A stretch of 59,334 nucleotides of DNA, taken from NCBI GenBank assembly GCA_902778935.1, contig CACYZT010000009.1, positions 1-59,334 of the forward strand. The letters run 5' to 3'. Under the pieces are notes generated by a model. That model saw only the letters and a program-made list of their open reading frames with translations. It was not told the origin of the DNA and did not search any database. Below are positions 28,115 to 38,030 of this stretch, in pieces. Numbering within the stretch: position 1 is the first letter of the stretch; each line of letters begins with the position of its first letter. This DNA comes from an uncultured Bacteroidales bacterium (GTDB lineage: Bacteria > Bacteroidota > Bacteroidia > Bacteroidales > Paludibacteraceae). Made by a program: the position numbers and the translations under genes.

Positions 28115-28145
28115 CAAAATTACTACAAAAAATCCAAATATACAA
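28115..28145 (-). promoter_or_regulatory. Promoter of panD
   Basis: Minus strand TTG at 28145-28143, 20 bp spacer, TAATTTTG at 28122-28115. Only about 20 bp separate the box from the start codon. Confidence 0.85.
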
Positions 28146-28169
28146 ATATCTGCTTGCTTTTTTGTGTTT

Positions 28170-31100
28170 TTATTCTATTCTTACGCCTCTTGCGTCATAT
28201 ATATTCCCGTCTCTCACGATGTATAATACTCCGTCAATTAGCAGTTTGCGAGCTCCGATAGTCTTTGCCTCTTCACTCGTACTCTCCTCTATATTCGTAG
28301 GCGTTTGGTCAACGGCGGAAATCTCCAGCGTAAAGCGATTGTCGTACGTCCCGGCGGAAAGGTTAACATTGTAATCTATCGCGCTGAGGTTAGTCCGTGT
28401 GCCCGTTTCGTTATCTATCAGCGTCACACCAATTCCATTTGTCCCATCCGGAATAGCGAACGTATAATTCCCATCCTCCGCAATCTGCACACCTACAGCC
28501 ACTTGCGTGGTCTGAGATGTATTGAGTGGTAACGTATTTCCGGCCACAGGAATATAGTTGGAAATGATAGTATAGATATTTGCTTTATTTGCATTGAACT
28601 CCTTGCACAAATCTTTTCCAAACTCAAAGCCTTCGGTAATATTTTCTTCATCTGTTAAATGTATGTAGGTATGATCAAGGCTCTCATCCCCTTTCCCCAA
28701 ATTGATGTTAAATTCGACTGAATGTAAATTCGCTATGCTATAGTGACGCGCTACAATGGAAGACGGATGCGCTGATACCGTATTCCATGTAATGGATGTT
28801 CCATTGTATTGAACCATATATGCGCGCATTGCATCAAAGACCATATTTGCAGTGCTATGTACGGAATATTGGTTTGTCGTCGGGTTCCACTCATATACGT
28901 ATAATAGATCATTTGTAATCGATGTGGAAGGCATCGTTGTACCGCTTGCATGCTCGGCGTTGGCATAACTCGGAGCACCAATGATATGCCAATAACTATC
29001 GGCAATTTTACGGTTCAAATTGATGTCAGCTCCATCATTTCCTGTTTTGTCAATAGTACACTCGTATCCATCTTGATTCATAGTCACAGTTTTGGAATCA
29101 ACTTTGGTAATATCTCCTATCGTTCCACTTGACGGGAAGTAAAGATAAATTGTATTAACATCATGATCCCAAACGCTTGCTGAAGTCCCTAATTCGTCTA
29201 AATCCAATGCTAATACATAGCCTTTGTTTGCTTCCAATGTATAGGTATTACGCATTTCGGGTGTGACAAATTTCCAGAAACTGGGACTATCGGACCAGTA
29301 ACCTTTTTGTGCGCGTTCTTGACCATCATAGTATTCAATAATCCAATGCTGTCCATACGTACCAAAACCGAAAACATCACTTAACTGAACATCAAACGGA
29401 AACGAAATCCAATATATATTTCGACTATACCGCGAACGGCTGACATCGTTCAGATAACTTTTTTGGAATTCCATAACGCCGTAAACGGTGTTTACTCCGC
29501 TTAATGTGGCCCCATTGGAGAATGTAATGGATTGTCCTGCACTTTGATGTGTACGTATTAAGACAATATCCGCATTTATGTTTATATTTCCTGATATCGT
29601 ATTAGAAGGAATCCATGAAGTCATCATTCGGTCTGTCTTAAAGTCATAGGTAATACGCATGTGCTGTTTAGCGCCCGTTCCTCCAACCAATAAAACGGCA
29701 TCGTCTGCTGTCCATTGTGACCCATCATTTCCATTTCCTGCAATACCCTTAAGATATTGCGTTTCAGCAGAAGAACCATAACGATGCATCTTAGCCGTTA
29801 GTTTGACATATGAATTCACATTAGCCCAAGCATCTACTTGATATACCCAGTTTCCTAAATCAGAAAACTTAATCGCTGCACTACCGCTACCGGCACCAGA
29901 TGATGCATAAACATCGCTTCCGTTGCTACGGAGAACCATATAATCATTGTCAGAAGGACCAATCGTGTAAGCCCGCCAAAGTTTATTGGTTACTTGATTA
30001 TAAGTGAAACGGACATTAGCCATTACATTTAGATTTTCATTGCCCCATGTATCTCTTAGATCTCCGGAAGAGGCACCTCCGAACACAGTATCGCAAATAG
30101 CCTCACTATAGTCTGTAGCCACTGTAAAACGAATATTAACTGCACTCTCATCGCCATGCAAGTCTTTAACATAATAGTGACTGAACTGTTTTGCTGAAGG
30201 TAAAGCGCTTGACATAGAGTACTCACTATAGGTCATCGCATGTGCATCCTTGGAGGCCATGTAGTTCCATTTATCGCTGTTAACGCAGTCTGTGCGGACA
30301 TAGAACCTGCCTGTGTATTTCTCTATCTTTGTGATAGTGGGATTTTCTCCATTCTCGTCTTGCTCAAAAGTGAAGTTATAAACTCCTGGACCTCCTTCGC
30401 TTAAAATCGTAGCAAAATTCACTCCTTCTTTATAGGTTGGAACAGAGCAAGAATTGAGAGACTTCCATGTTACAGACGAGGCATTCACTCCTGTACAGGG
30501 TTGTAGTTTTAGTGAGCCTGATTGTCCTGCCGCAACAAACATATTAACAATATCCACTCCGTTCGCTCGCTTCTTTATTGCATCGCCTGGATGAGGATGT
30601 TCGCCTCCTGTATAAACTAATCGGAAATCCCCAAGTCCAACAGGATAAGTAACTGTTACAGTCATGTGTTGCACTAAACCACTGCTTGTCGCTGCACCGG
30701 TGTAAACTTCTGTACTGGTAGCTAATCCATAATTGAGGGTAAGAGTATATTCGCCGGGATTATTAGATTGAAGATATACATTGTAACCCATTTCATTATG
30801 GTTGTCCAAATAAGGAGAAGTTACATTAGAAGGGGTCAATGTTGTTTTTGTCTCAATACCATATCCGGTATCTCCTTTATAGATTTTCCACTGGTATTCA
30901 TGATTTGCTTGGTCTAAATAAAGAGTTGTAGAAAAACTTAATTCTCCCAACTTGGCAGATGTCAACCTGTGACTGGTTGCATCCCAACTATCAACGTCGC
31001 TCCGTAATGTATATCCCCAGTCTTGTAACAACGGGGCTACATCATGCGAATAGTATTTAGCGTAATTTTGATTCCACAATGCACCATTTCCCACCGGTAC

Positions 31101-33314
31101 TACCATAGGTTTGTTAGCGTCAAAAGCATTGACGTAAACTACGTGGCATGGATCCGTATTTGCTGTAGGACCGGCAAAGAAATTATAATTATTCATAGCC
31201 TCTTTAGTAAAGGCAACAGCTCTCATTGAGCTGGGTATATTACCTTCATAGTAATAGACATCGTCCGAGCCAGCCAAAAGAGTCATTTCATGCGGACCGG
31301 AAATGAAATTTTGATTATTGGTCGCAGAACCTGTACCTTCGCTATTCCCGGTACTGGTAGTCCAATAAGAAGTCGAGTTATAAAAATAGATATATACTTT
31401 GTCCCAATTTAATGTGTTTTTGAAGAAAAGTGGACCTTGACTATAATTTGCGGTCAAAGTACTTGCTGAGGATGCGTAAATATGGATTGGGTTGTCTGCC
31501 ACCGTTCCGCTGGCTAATGACACATTTGCACCGAGTGTCCATCCGGTAAACGTAAATCCGTCAATAGTAGGAGCAGTAACGGTAGCCGCTGTTTGACTGG
31601 AGGTAGCTTGTGTTATGCTTGATGGACGTAATTCCACCTCTCCGCACTTATAGAGTACTGTCACAGCATTGGATGTCTCTACGGTAAATTTGGTTTCGTG
31701 ACTAGTATATGAAGATACAAGTCCTGTCTCTTCGTCTCCACAATTATGCCCATTTCCTGCAAACAAACGAACTTCAACGGAATATTGTCCAGGAGTAGCA
31801 GGGCTCTCGAATTTAACGGAGTAACCGTCTTTTTGAACAAAAGTTGGTTGTACCTCTAAGGCAGTTCCAGTTCCAGTAGTTAATTTATAGCAAATGGTGT
31901 GTGTGCCTTCGGGATTATAATCAAAACTTGGAGTTACAATCACGGAATCCAAGGGCAATACATTTGTCGGAGAGAAAGACAAAGATATAGTTGGTGCGAC
32001 GTAGTATGCATAAAGAGTAGGAGTGGTGACGTCAGTATTAGAATCTATGAACCAAGCGTTTTGTGTCGGTGTTCCATCTTCGTTGTAATATTTTGAACCT
32101 CCTCCGTCCGCTGCGCTATAGTATCCCATAAAATGATATCCATTTCTAACTGGAGGTGTAACATTCGGGTATGCGCTCCCCGTCGTAACTGTACTGCCGA
32201 TGCTGGAAGAGCCAGTACCTGCTCCATTATTCAAGTTGACAGTAGTGTAACTCTTTGGGTCAAATGTAGCAGTTACTGTCACATCGCTTCTTACTGTATA
32301 ATTAGTATTAAGCGCATATGGATTATTATTAATGGTCAATGAATTTGCTCGATATGTATAACCACGTGCAGCAGTTGTATTGACTTGAATAATACATGTT
32401 TGTGCGACAGGGATTGTGCCGGAGTTAAAATCTAAATCCTCTCCATCCTCATCAGTGTAATAAACGGTTATTGTTCCTCCGGTCTGCCCGGAAATAGTTA
32501 CGTCGCGGGTGTGCCCACCAATTGTTTCATAGTAATAGTAGTTACAACCGTCGCCTCCTATGTACGAACGATTTCCTTGATAAAGCTTTGATATAATAGT
32601 ATAATCTCCTGTTACATTTGTACTAATATGCGGAATTTGTTTCGTCACGGCACTACCATCTGAACCTAAGTTGTATATAGTATTAAGATTAGTCCAGCCA
32701 TAGTTGTTGGATATGGTGTACAAATGGAATGGGTATCCGCAAGGCAATGAAACCTTGTACAAAGATGCCGTACCTGATACTTTCGTTAATTGGATGGCTT
32801 CATTTCCGCCTTTGTTCCCCCCATCATCTATATTGAATCCCGAGCGGAGATATATACTGTTTGTGTTATATTCAAAATCGGTGTTGTCAAAATAAATTGT
32901 GGCTCCTTCGCTAGGCACTACATAAGCATAGGTTGTAAAAATGTATGCTCCGTCAGAACCATTCTTTTTGATAACAACTGCGTTACCGTTTATATCCCCG
33001 TATATGGCTCCAGTACAACTAGATTCGTTATTTGTTTCATATAACATCCAGCCGGAAAGATCGTTTCTACCATTATTGCCTGTGTCCCAATAGTACATCT
33101 TTGAGGAACCAAACCTTGAGAAACCATAGTAATAATTGGTACCTCCATTCCACATTTTTATATACACTCCATTCCAGTCTCCGTAATTCAGAAAATGAAC
33201 CCGTTTGTTATTACTAATTGTATATCCCCACATTTGACCAATGCCAAATGAGAAGAGCACGCAAATTACTGCGAAAAATCTGTGCAAAGATATATTTCTT
33301 TTCATGGTTCTCAT
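28170..33314 (-). CDS. Very large secreted protein with InlB-like repeats and T9SS-like C-terminus
   Basis: 1,714 residues. A signal peptide is at the N-terminus (cleavage near GQMWG; the ATG at codon 4 is equally possible). Residues about 285-440 contain two-strand repeat segments (GGTITVYYTDEDGE, then a YTVRSDVTVTATFD ending; another as GYHFMGYYSAADGG) of the InlB B-repeat/'bacterial repeat' kind. Many Ser/Thr/Asn/Tyr-rich beta regions follow, with no enzyme motif. The tail (GARKLLIDGVLYIVRDGNIYDARG) is the Bacteroidota T9SS sorting end. Base composition is more AT-rich than in neighbouring housekeeping genes. It overlaps the small membrane-protein gene upstream by four bases (ATGA). Probably a surface adhesin-like protein. 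Confidence 0.85.
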   Translation of the reverse strand: MRTMKRNISLHRFFAVICVLFSFGIGQMWGYTISNNKRVHFLNYGDWNGVYIKMWNGGTNYYYGFSRFGSSKMYYWDTGNNGRNDLSGWMLYETNNESSCTGAIYGDINGNAVVIKKNGSDGAYIFTTYAYVVPSEGATIYFDNTDFEYNTNSIYLRSGFNIDDGGNKGGNEAIQLTKVSGTASLYKVSLPCGYPFHLYTISNNYGWTNLNTIYNLGSDGSAVTKQIPHISTNVTGDYTIISKLYQGNRSYIGGDGCNYYYYETIGGHTRDVTISGQTGGTITVYYTDEDGEDLDFNSGTIPVAQTCIIQVNTTAARGYTYRANSLTINNNPYALNTNYTVRSDVTVTATFDPKSYTTVNLNNGAGTGSSSIGSTVTTGSAYPNVTPPVRNGYHFMGYYSAADGGGSKYYNEDGTPTQNAWFIDSNTDVTTPTLYAYYVAPTISLSFSPTNVLPLDSVIVTPSFDYNPEGTHTICYKLTTGTGTALEVQPTFVQKDGYSVKFESPATPGQYSVEVRLFAGNGHNCGDEETGLVSSYTSHETKFTVETSNAVTVLYKCGEVELRPSSITQATSSQTAATVTAPTIDGFTFTGWTLGANVSLASGTVADNPIHIYASSASTLTANYSQGPLFFKNTLNWDKVYIYFYNSTSYWTTSTGNSEGTGSATNNQNFISGPHEMTLLAGSDDVYYYEGNIPSSMRAVAFTKEAMNNYNFFAGPTANTDPCHVVYVNAFDANKPMVVPVGNGALWNQNYAKYYSHDVAPLLQDWGYTLRSDVDSWDATSHRLTSAKLGELSFSTTLYLDQANHEYQWKIYKGDTGYGIETKTTLTPSNVTSPYLDNHNEMGYNVYLQSNNPGEYTLTLNYGLATSTEVYTGAATSSGLVQHMTVTVTYPVGLGDFRLVYTGGEHPHPGDAIKKRANGVDIVNMFVAAGQSGSLKLQPCTGVNASSVTWKSLNSCSVPTYKEGVNFATILSEGGPGVYNFTFEQDENGENPTITKIEKYTGRFYVRTDCVNSDKWNYMASKDAHAMTYSEYSMSSALPSAKQFSHYYVKDLHGDESAVNIRFTVATDYSEAICDTVFGGASSGDLRDTWGNENLNVMANVRFTYNQVTNKLWRAYTIGPSDNDYMVLRSNGSDVYASSGAGSGSAAIKFSDLGNWVYQVDAWANVNSYVKLTAKMHRYGSSAETQYLKGIAGNGNDGSQWTADDAVLLVGGTGAKQHMRITYDFKTDRMMTSWIPSNTISGNININADIVLIRTHQSAGQSITFSNGATLSGVNTVYGVMEFQKSYLNDVSRSRYSRNIYWISFPFDVQLSDVFGFGTYGQHWIIEYYDGQERAQKGYWSDSPSFWKFVTPEMRNTYTLEANKGYVLALDLDELGTSASVWDHDVNTIYLYFPSSGTIGDITKVDSKTVTMNQDGYECTIDKTGNDGADINLNRKIADSYWHIIGAPSYANAEHASGTTMPSTSITNDLLYVYEWNPTTNQYSVHSTANMVFDAMRAYMVQYNGTSITWNTVSAHPSSIVARHYSIANLHSVEFNINLGKGDESLDHTYIHLTDEENITEGFEFGKDLCKEFNANKANIYTIISNYIPVAGNTLPLNTSQTTQVAVGVQIAEDGNYTFAIPDGTNGIGVTLIDNETGTRTNLSAIDYNVNLSAGTYDNRFTLEISAVDQTPTNIEESTSEEAKTIGARKLLIDGVLYIVRDGNIYDARGVRIE

Positions 33315-33709
33315 AATTCTCGAGTTTCAGTTTTCAGTTTGTTATGTTGTCGCCATGCGGTCACCCCAGCAAAAAGGACGGCAAATACTACCATTATCCA
33401 CGGCTCGCCAATAGGCGACTCGCTACTCTGATTACCTGGGTCGGTAGGGTGGTCAAAGCCTTTTTTATTTATTCCGTGTATGTCTTGAGATGCATAACTT
33501 GCCCCAACTTTGCTCAGGTCCGAAGGTATCGCATCGTCGAACGGGGTATAGATGATGCCCTCATACGTTACGCCCGTCGTCATGATTTGCTGGCTCTGAA
33601 AACTCTGCGTGGTCGGCCATTCGCTCTCATACACGGGCATAGCGTAGGCATGTGTGATACCTATTAGCAATAGCAAATATGTTAGTGCGCGTTTCGCCAT
33701 ACTACACAA
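33311..33709 (-). CDS. Small secreted/membrane protein coupled to the giant secreted protein
   Basis: 132 residues; MAKRAL at codon 4 may be the true start. A signal peptide (to about residue 23) precedes an 80-residue exported part of low complexity, then a Pro-Ile-Gly-x-Pro-Trp motif and a single membrane segment (IMVVFAVLFAGVTAW) with a basic tail RQHNKLK. This signal-plus-PxG-plus-anchor layout resembles short Bacteroidales proteins encoded beside T9SS cargo and, by layout only, sorted-anchor proteins. Its stop overlaps the start of the 1,714-residue protein gene, which implies translational coupling and a joint role. Function unknown. Confidence 0.7.
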   Translation of the reverse strand: MCSMAKRALTYLLLLIGITHAYAMPVYESEWPTTQSFQSQQIMTTGVTYEGIIYTPFDDAIPSDLSKVGASYASQDIHGINKKGFDHPTDPGNQSSESPIGEPWIMVVFAVLFAGVTAWRQHNKLKTETREL

Positions 33710-33717
33710 AAAGCTTA

Positions 33718-33748
33718 CAAAATTACTTTAAATTATCAACATATACAA
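33718..33748 (-). promoter_or_regulatory. Promoter of the two-gene secreted-protein operon
   Basis: Minus strand TTG at 33748-33746 (CAA on plus), 20 bp spacer, TAATTTTG at 33725-33718. Only 8 bp separate the box from the first possible start at 33709, so this operon too would have almost no leader; the later ATG at 33700 leaves a few bases more. Confidence 0.8.
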
Positions 33749-33800
33749 ATTTTCCATAATAAAAGTACATTTTTTCTTTGTTTTTCAAACAAAGTATATA

Positions 33801-33832
33801 AAAAAAAAGGGACTTTCTTGCGAAAATCCCTC
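33801..33832 (-). terminator. Intrinsic terminator of glgP
   Basis: On the minus strand AGGGATTTTC-GCAA-GAAAGTCCCT with one A/C mismatch, followed by eight T. Confidence 0.85.
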
Positions 33833-33853
33833 AAATCTGCGAACGCCGGAATA

Positions 33854-36415
33854 TTAAATCCAGCGAACGTAACAGAAGTCCATTCGATGCGGGAGAAGGT
33901 CGTTCTGCGGATACATACGCAGACCGAATTTCATACCGCCGGCATAGTCCAACTGATATACATTCTCGAAGAACAAATGACTGCCTTCCGCTTTCTTCAG
34001 CTGCAGCGGCTCTACTTCGTAGAGTTTGTCGTTGTTGTGCGTTGAGGTACGAATAGCTACGAGTTCAACGCCGATACCCTTGTCGTTCAGACCTTTCGTA
34101 TCGAGTTCGACAGCCACTTTGAACTTGTCACCTACATTCAGGTTCGTCATGTCGTCCATACCGGTTACCTTAACCACTTCGATCTCGTCCCAGTGAGCCA
34201 CCATGTTCTCTTTCCAGGCAGCGATTTCTTTGGCTACTTTGTAGTTGTCGTCCATGAGCAGTTTGTGACGTTTTGCCAGTTTGTAGTAGAACTTGTCGAA
34301 GTAGTCGTCCATCATTCGCTTCATCGTGAAGCGCGGCGTGATCTTGGTTACCGAGTTCTTGATATACTGGATCCAGTCGGGGCTGTAACCCTTACTGTTC
34401 TTTGCGTAGTACAGCGGGATAATCTCGTTCTCCAGCATCTGATAGATGGTTGCGGCATCCAATTGGTCTTGGTGAGCTTGGTTCTCGTAGGTACGGTGCT
34501 CGGTCAGAGCCCAGCCTGCGCCTTCTACGTAACCTTCGTACCACCATCCGTCTTTCACGGAGAAGTTGAGCACGCCGTTCATCTGCGCTTTCTCACCCGA
34601 TGTACCCGATGCCTCGAGAGGACGGGTTGGGGTGTTCAGCCAGATATCGACACCCGAAATCAAACGTTTTGCCAGACGCATGTCGTAGTTCTCCAAGAAG
34701 ATGATTTTTCCGAGGAATTGCGGCATACGGCTAATCTCGATGATACGTTTGATGAGGCCTTGACCGCCGCCGTCTGCAGGGTGTGCCTTACCGGTGAAAA
34801 GGAACTGAACAGGGTAGTTCGGGTTGTTCACCAGTTTGTCGAGACGCTCCAGGTCCGTGAACAGCAGGTGCGCACGTTTGTATGTCGCGAAACGGCGACC
34901 GAAACCGATGATGAGGTTGTTCGGGTTCATCTCGTTCAGAGCGCGAACGATGCGAGCAGGATCGCCCTGGCTCTTCATCCAGTCCTCGCGGAATTTCTCT
35001 TTGATGAAGTCCATCATCTTGCGTTTCAGACCCATACGCGTTGCCCAAATCTCGCTGTCGGGGATGTCTGCGTATGCTTTCCACATGTCGAGGTTGGACT
35101 GGTCGTTCATCCAGCCTTTCGGCAGATATTTGTTGTACACTTCTTTCCAGTCGGACGCTGCCCATGTCGGCATGTGTACGCCGTTGGTGACGTAGTCAAC
35201 ATGCAGTTCTTCAGGGAAATAGCCCGGCCAAATGGGTGCGAACATTTTCTTGCTCACTTCGCCGTGAAGCCAGCTCACGCCGTTTGCTTCTTGGCAGGTG
35301 TTGAGAGCAAATACCGACATCGAGAATTTCTCGTTGCTGTCGTCCGGGTTCGTGCGGCCCATACCAATCAGGTCGTGCCATTCGATGCCCAGTTTCGTAG
35401 CGTAATCGCTCATGTATTTGTAGAACAAGCCTTCTTCGAAGTAGTCGTGACCTGCCGGTACCGGAGTATGGCAGGTGTACAATCCGCTCGAGCGGACAAC
35501 CTCTTTCGCTTGGTTGAACGTCAGACCATCTTCTTGAACCAAATCAACCAGACGTTGCAGACCCATCAGAGCCGCGTGGCCCTCGTTGCAATGATAAACA
35601 TCTTTCTTGATTCCGAGCTTCTTGAGAGCGAGCATACCACCGATACCCAGCATGATTTCTTGCTTGATACGGTTCTCCCAATCGCCGCCGTACAGCTGGT
35701 GGGTAATCTGACGATCCCATTCGCTATTCAGCTCATTATCAGTGTCTAATAGATACAGATTCATGCGACCTACGGCTACGCGCCAGAGGTATGCATGAAC
35801 AACGCGGTCGGGATACGGTACGTCAACAATCATGTTGCTTCCGTCTTTCTCTTTCACCTGAGTAATAGGCAGGTTCGCAAAGTTCTGAGCCTCATAATTG
35901 GCGATTTGCTGACCTTCCGGACTCAGCGTCTGGGTGAAATAACCATAGCGATACAGGAAACCGATGGCCGTCATGTCGATGTTGCAGTCGGAAGCCTCTT
36001 TGATGTAGTCGCCTGCGAGAATACCCAGACCACCCGAATAAATCTTCAGCACGTGCGTCAATCCGTATTCCATTGAGAAATAGGCGATTGATGGCTTTTT
36101 CTTGTCTTGCGGAGCATCCATGTATGCGCGGAACTCGTCATATACCGAGTTCAGATGGCGCATGAATTGGCCGTCTTTACTCAGCTCTACCATTCGGTCG
36201 TAACTCAGAATGTTCAGCAGCACAACCGGGTTCGAGTTCGCACGATGCCATAAGTCGGTGTCGATGTAGCGGAACAAATCCTTTGCGCCGCCGTTCCAGC
36301 TCCACCATAAATTGTACGCTAATTCTTGCAATTTGCTCAACTCTGCAGGAAGAGTAGCATGTACGTTGCACTCCTTCCAAGCAGGTTGGTTTACATTACT
36401 TACTTTTACTTTCAT
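33854..36415 (-). CDS. glgP: Alpha-glucan (glycogen/maltodextrin) phosphorylase, GT35
   Basis: 853 residues of the alpha-glucan family phosphorylase type. It releases glucose 1-phosphate from alpha-1,4-glucans. The N-terminal DUF3417-like segment ([20 protein letters not shown]) and the PLP-lysine region [11 protein letters not shown], with MEYGLT and GGLGILAGD near the substrate site, mark this branch rather than the classical E. coli GlgP. With the phosphohexomutase at 6934 and the glycogen cluster at 44791-49409 it completes a route from glycogen to glucose 6-phosphate. Own promoter and terminator; divergent from the RNase gene. Confidence 0.95.
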   Translation of the reverse strand: MKVKVSNVNQPAWKECNVHATLPAELSKLQELAYNLWWSWNGGAKDLFRYIDTDLWHRANSNPVVLLNILSYDRMVELSKDGQFMRHLNSVYDEFRAYMDAPQDKKKPSIAYFSMEYGLTHVLKIYSGGLGILAGDYIKEASDCNIDMTAIGFLYRYGYFTQTLSPEGQQIANYEAQNFANLPITQVKEKDGSNMIVDVPYPDRVVHAYLWRVAVGRMNLYLLDTDNELNSEWDRQITHQLYGGDWENRIKQEIMLGIGGMLALKKLGIKKDVYHCNEGHAALMGLQRLVDLVQEDGLTFNQAKEVVRSSGLYTCHTPVPAGHDYFEEGLFYKYMSDYATKLGIEWHDLIGMGRTNPDDSNEKFSMSVFALNTCQEANGVSWLHGEVSKKMFAPIWPGYFPEELHVDYVTNGVHMPTWAASDWKEVYNKYLPKGWMNDQSNLDMWKAYADIPDSEIWATRMGLKRKMMDFIKEKFREDWMKSQGDPARIVRALNEMNPNNLIIGFGRRFATYKRAHLLFTDLERLDKLVNNPNYPVQFLFTGKAHPADGGGQGLIKRIIEISRMPQFLGKIIFLENYDMRLAKRLISGVDIWLNTPTRPLEASGTSGEKAQMNGVLNFSVKDGWWYEGYVEGAGWALTEHRTYENQAHQDQLDAATIYQMLENEIIPLYYAKNSKGYSPDWIQYIKNSVTKITPRFTMKRMMDDYFDKFYYKLAKRHKLLMDDNYKVAKEIAAWKENMVAHWDEIEVVKVTGMDDMTNLNVGDKFKVAVELDTKGLNDKGIGVELVAIRTSTHNNDKLYEVEPLQLKKAEGSHLFFENVYQLDYAGGMKFGLRMYPQNDLLPHRMDFCYVRWI

Positions 36416-36461
36416 TTAGGTAAATATATTATTTTATCGTATTATTTTCAAAAAAAGCGTG

Positions 36462-36492
36462 CAAATTTACTGCTTTTTTTTGAAATATGCAA
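36462..36492 (-). promoter_or_regulatory. Promoter of glgP
   Basis: Minus strand TTG at 36492-36490, 20 bp spacer, TAAATTTG at 36469-36462. It overlaps the divergent RNase promoter. Confidence 0.85.
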
Positions 36493-36509
36493 GATTTTTT
36501 GTAAATTTG
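36480..36509 (+). promoter_or_regulatory. Promoter of the RNase R-type gene
   Basis: TTG at 36480-36482, 19 bp spacer, TAAATTTG at 36502-36509. Start codon 17 bp beyond. Confidence 0.82.
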
Positions 36510-36526
36510 CACCCGATTTATAGAAA

Positions 36527-37933
36527 ATGTGTACTTTAATTGGCAAAAAAATGATAGATGAGAAAGAGATAATTCGCAGGCGCGACATGAGAGATGTGTT
36601 CACTTTTACCATCGATCCCGCCGACGCTAAGGACTTTGATGACGCCATTTCGTTCGAATATCTAACAGCGAGCGAAAGCGAGCGGTCTAACAGCGAAGCG
36701 GTCTGTCAGCAAAGCGGTCTGTCAGCGACAGCGCTCTACCAAATCGGAGTCCACATCGCAGACGTCTCTTTCTATGTCCGCCCGAATACGAAAATCGATG
36801 ACGAAGCCTACCAGCGCGGAACATCCGTCTATCTCGTGGACCGTGTCATTCCTATGCTCCCCGAAGAGCTTTGTAACGACAAATGTTCGCTCAAACCCGG
36901 AGAAGACAAACTCTGCATGTCCGTCATCTTTACCATGGATGCCGAGGCGAATGTACTCAAGCATAAAATATGCCGAACCGTCATCCGCTCCGATGTCCGG
37001 TTGGATTATGATGAGGCTCAGGGTATACTGACGTCAGGGTTGACCGTCGCTTCACCGTCGGTTGACCGTCGTTTGACCGTCGGTGAGGATAGGTTGCGCG
37101 AAGCGCTTTGCTTGCTGAATGAGATGGCGTTGAAATTGCGCGCCGCGCGTCTTGCTGCAGGTGCGCTCGCTATCGAGCAGGAAGAGATACGTTTCCGTCT
37201 GGACAAGAACCATCATCCCGTCGAGATATATTTTGAGCAACCCAACGAAGCCCATCATCTGATTGAGGAGTTTATGCTCCTTGCCAACAGAACGGTCGCT
37301 AAATCAGTCGGTTCAGGACGGCCGTTCGTCTATCGTGTACATGACTTGCCCGACTACGACAAACTCGAGGAAATAAAGAAATTCAAACGGCAGTACAAGA
37401 TGGCGCGCCGAAAAGACAATTCTGCGCTCCAGCGGGCTATCGACATGCTCACCATCCGCGCACAGGCGAAAGCCGTCTATTCGACCTATAATATTGGGCA
37501 CTACGGACTCGCTTTCACTCATTACACCCATTTCACGTCACCCATCCGCCGATACCCCGATTTGATGGTACATCGTCTGGTCGAGAAATATATTCTTACC
37601 GGCAAGAAAGAGTCGATGACGCGAGAAGAACTCGAGCTTATATGTGAGCATTGTTCCGAGTGCGAGCAGGAAGCGGCGCAAGCGGAGCGCGAGTCCGTCA
37701 AACTCTTCCAAACTATGTGGATGGAGGACAAAATCGGACAAATACTGCCCGGACATATTACCGGAATAACCGATTTCGGCATCTTCGTGCAACTCGATGA
37801 CAGTCATTGCGAAGGGCTTGTTCATATGATGACCATCGAGCATCCCGAGAACTACGTCTTAGGCGATGCTGTCATGGTTCAAGTAGTCAGAGTGGATGTT
37901 AACCGGGCGCAGATTGATTTTGAATTTTCGTAG
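36527..37933 (+). CDS. RNase II/R family exoribonuclease lacking the N-terminal RNA-binding domains
   Basis: 468 residues against about 700 for RNase R. The protein starts directly at the RNB domain: the four metal aspartates of DPADAKDFDDA are at 30, 36, 38 and 39, followed by GVHIADVSFYV, TSVYLVDRVIPMLPE and the FTHYTHFTSPIRRYPD motif. A C-terminal S1 domain is at about 400-468. The two cold-shock domains that normally precede are missing, and a good promoter 20 bp upstream shows this is the natural start, not an assembly cut. Two repeat-derived insertions occur: residues 46-70 (mini-hairpin units) and 168-187 (GGTTGACCGTC repeat). Likely an active 3'-5' exonuclease with altered substrate handling. 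Confidence 0.88.
   Translation: MCTLIGKKMIDEKEIIRRRDMRDVFTFTIDPADAKDFDDAISFEYLTASESERSNSEAVCQQSGLSATALYQIGVHIADVSFYVRPNTKIDDEAYQRGTSVYLVDRVIPMLPEELCNDKCSLKPGEDKLCMSVIFTMDAEANVLKHKICRTVIRSDVRLDYDEAQGILTSGLTVASPSVDRRLTVGEDRLREALCLLNEMALKLRAARLAAGALAIEQEEIRFRLDKNHHPVEIYFEQPNEAHHLIEEFMLLANRTVAKSVGSGRPFVYRVHDLPDYDKLEEIKKFKRQYKMARRKDNSALQRAIDMLTIRAQAKAVYSTYNIGHYGLAFTHYTHFTSPIRRYPDLMVHRLVEKYILTGKKESMTREELELICEHCSECEQEAAQAERESVKLFQTMWMEDKIGQILPGHITGITDFGIFVQLDDSHCEGLVHMMTIEHPENYVLGDAVMVQVVRVDVNRAQIDFEFS
36661..36735 (+). repeat. Mini-hairpin repeat cluster inside the RNase gene
   Basis: Units of the TCTAACAGCGAAGCGG and TCTGTCAGCAAAGCGG type; four in a row read in frame between DDAISFEY and the conserved IGVHIADV. 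Confidence 0.88.
37026..37088 (+). repeat. GGTTGACCGTC repeat inside the RNase gene
   Basis: Four imperfect copies of GGTTGACCGTCG / CTTCACCGTCG in frame. The same words reappear at the right edge of the window (59315-59334) and there too in intergenic DNA. Confidence 0.8.
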
Positions 37934-37960
37934 AAAATGTATGCCCGTGTGGCTAAGAAC

Positions 37961-37991
37961 TTGCATAATTGAAAAAAAAGTAGTAACTTTG
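37961..37991 (+). promoter_or_regulatory. Promoter of the outer-membrane protein gene at 38031
   Basis: TTG at 37961-37963, 20 bp spacer, TAACTTTG at 37984-37991. Confidence 0.85.
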
Positions 37992-38030
37992 CACCCGAAA
38001 ATTGAAAATAATCGTTCCAAAGGATAAGAA

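Noticed and set aside
34193-35749. 518-codon open frame on the plus strand
   Set aside because: It is fully antisense to glgP, which is a certain gene; composition reflects the complement of its codon bias.
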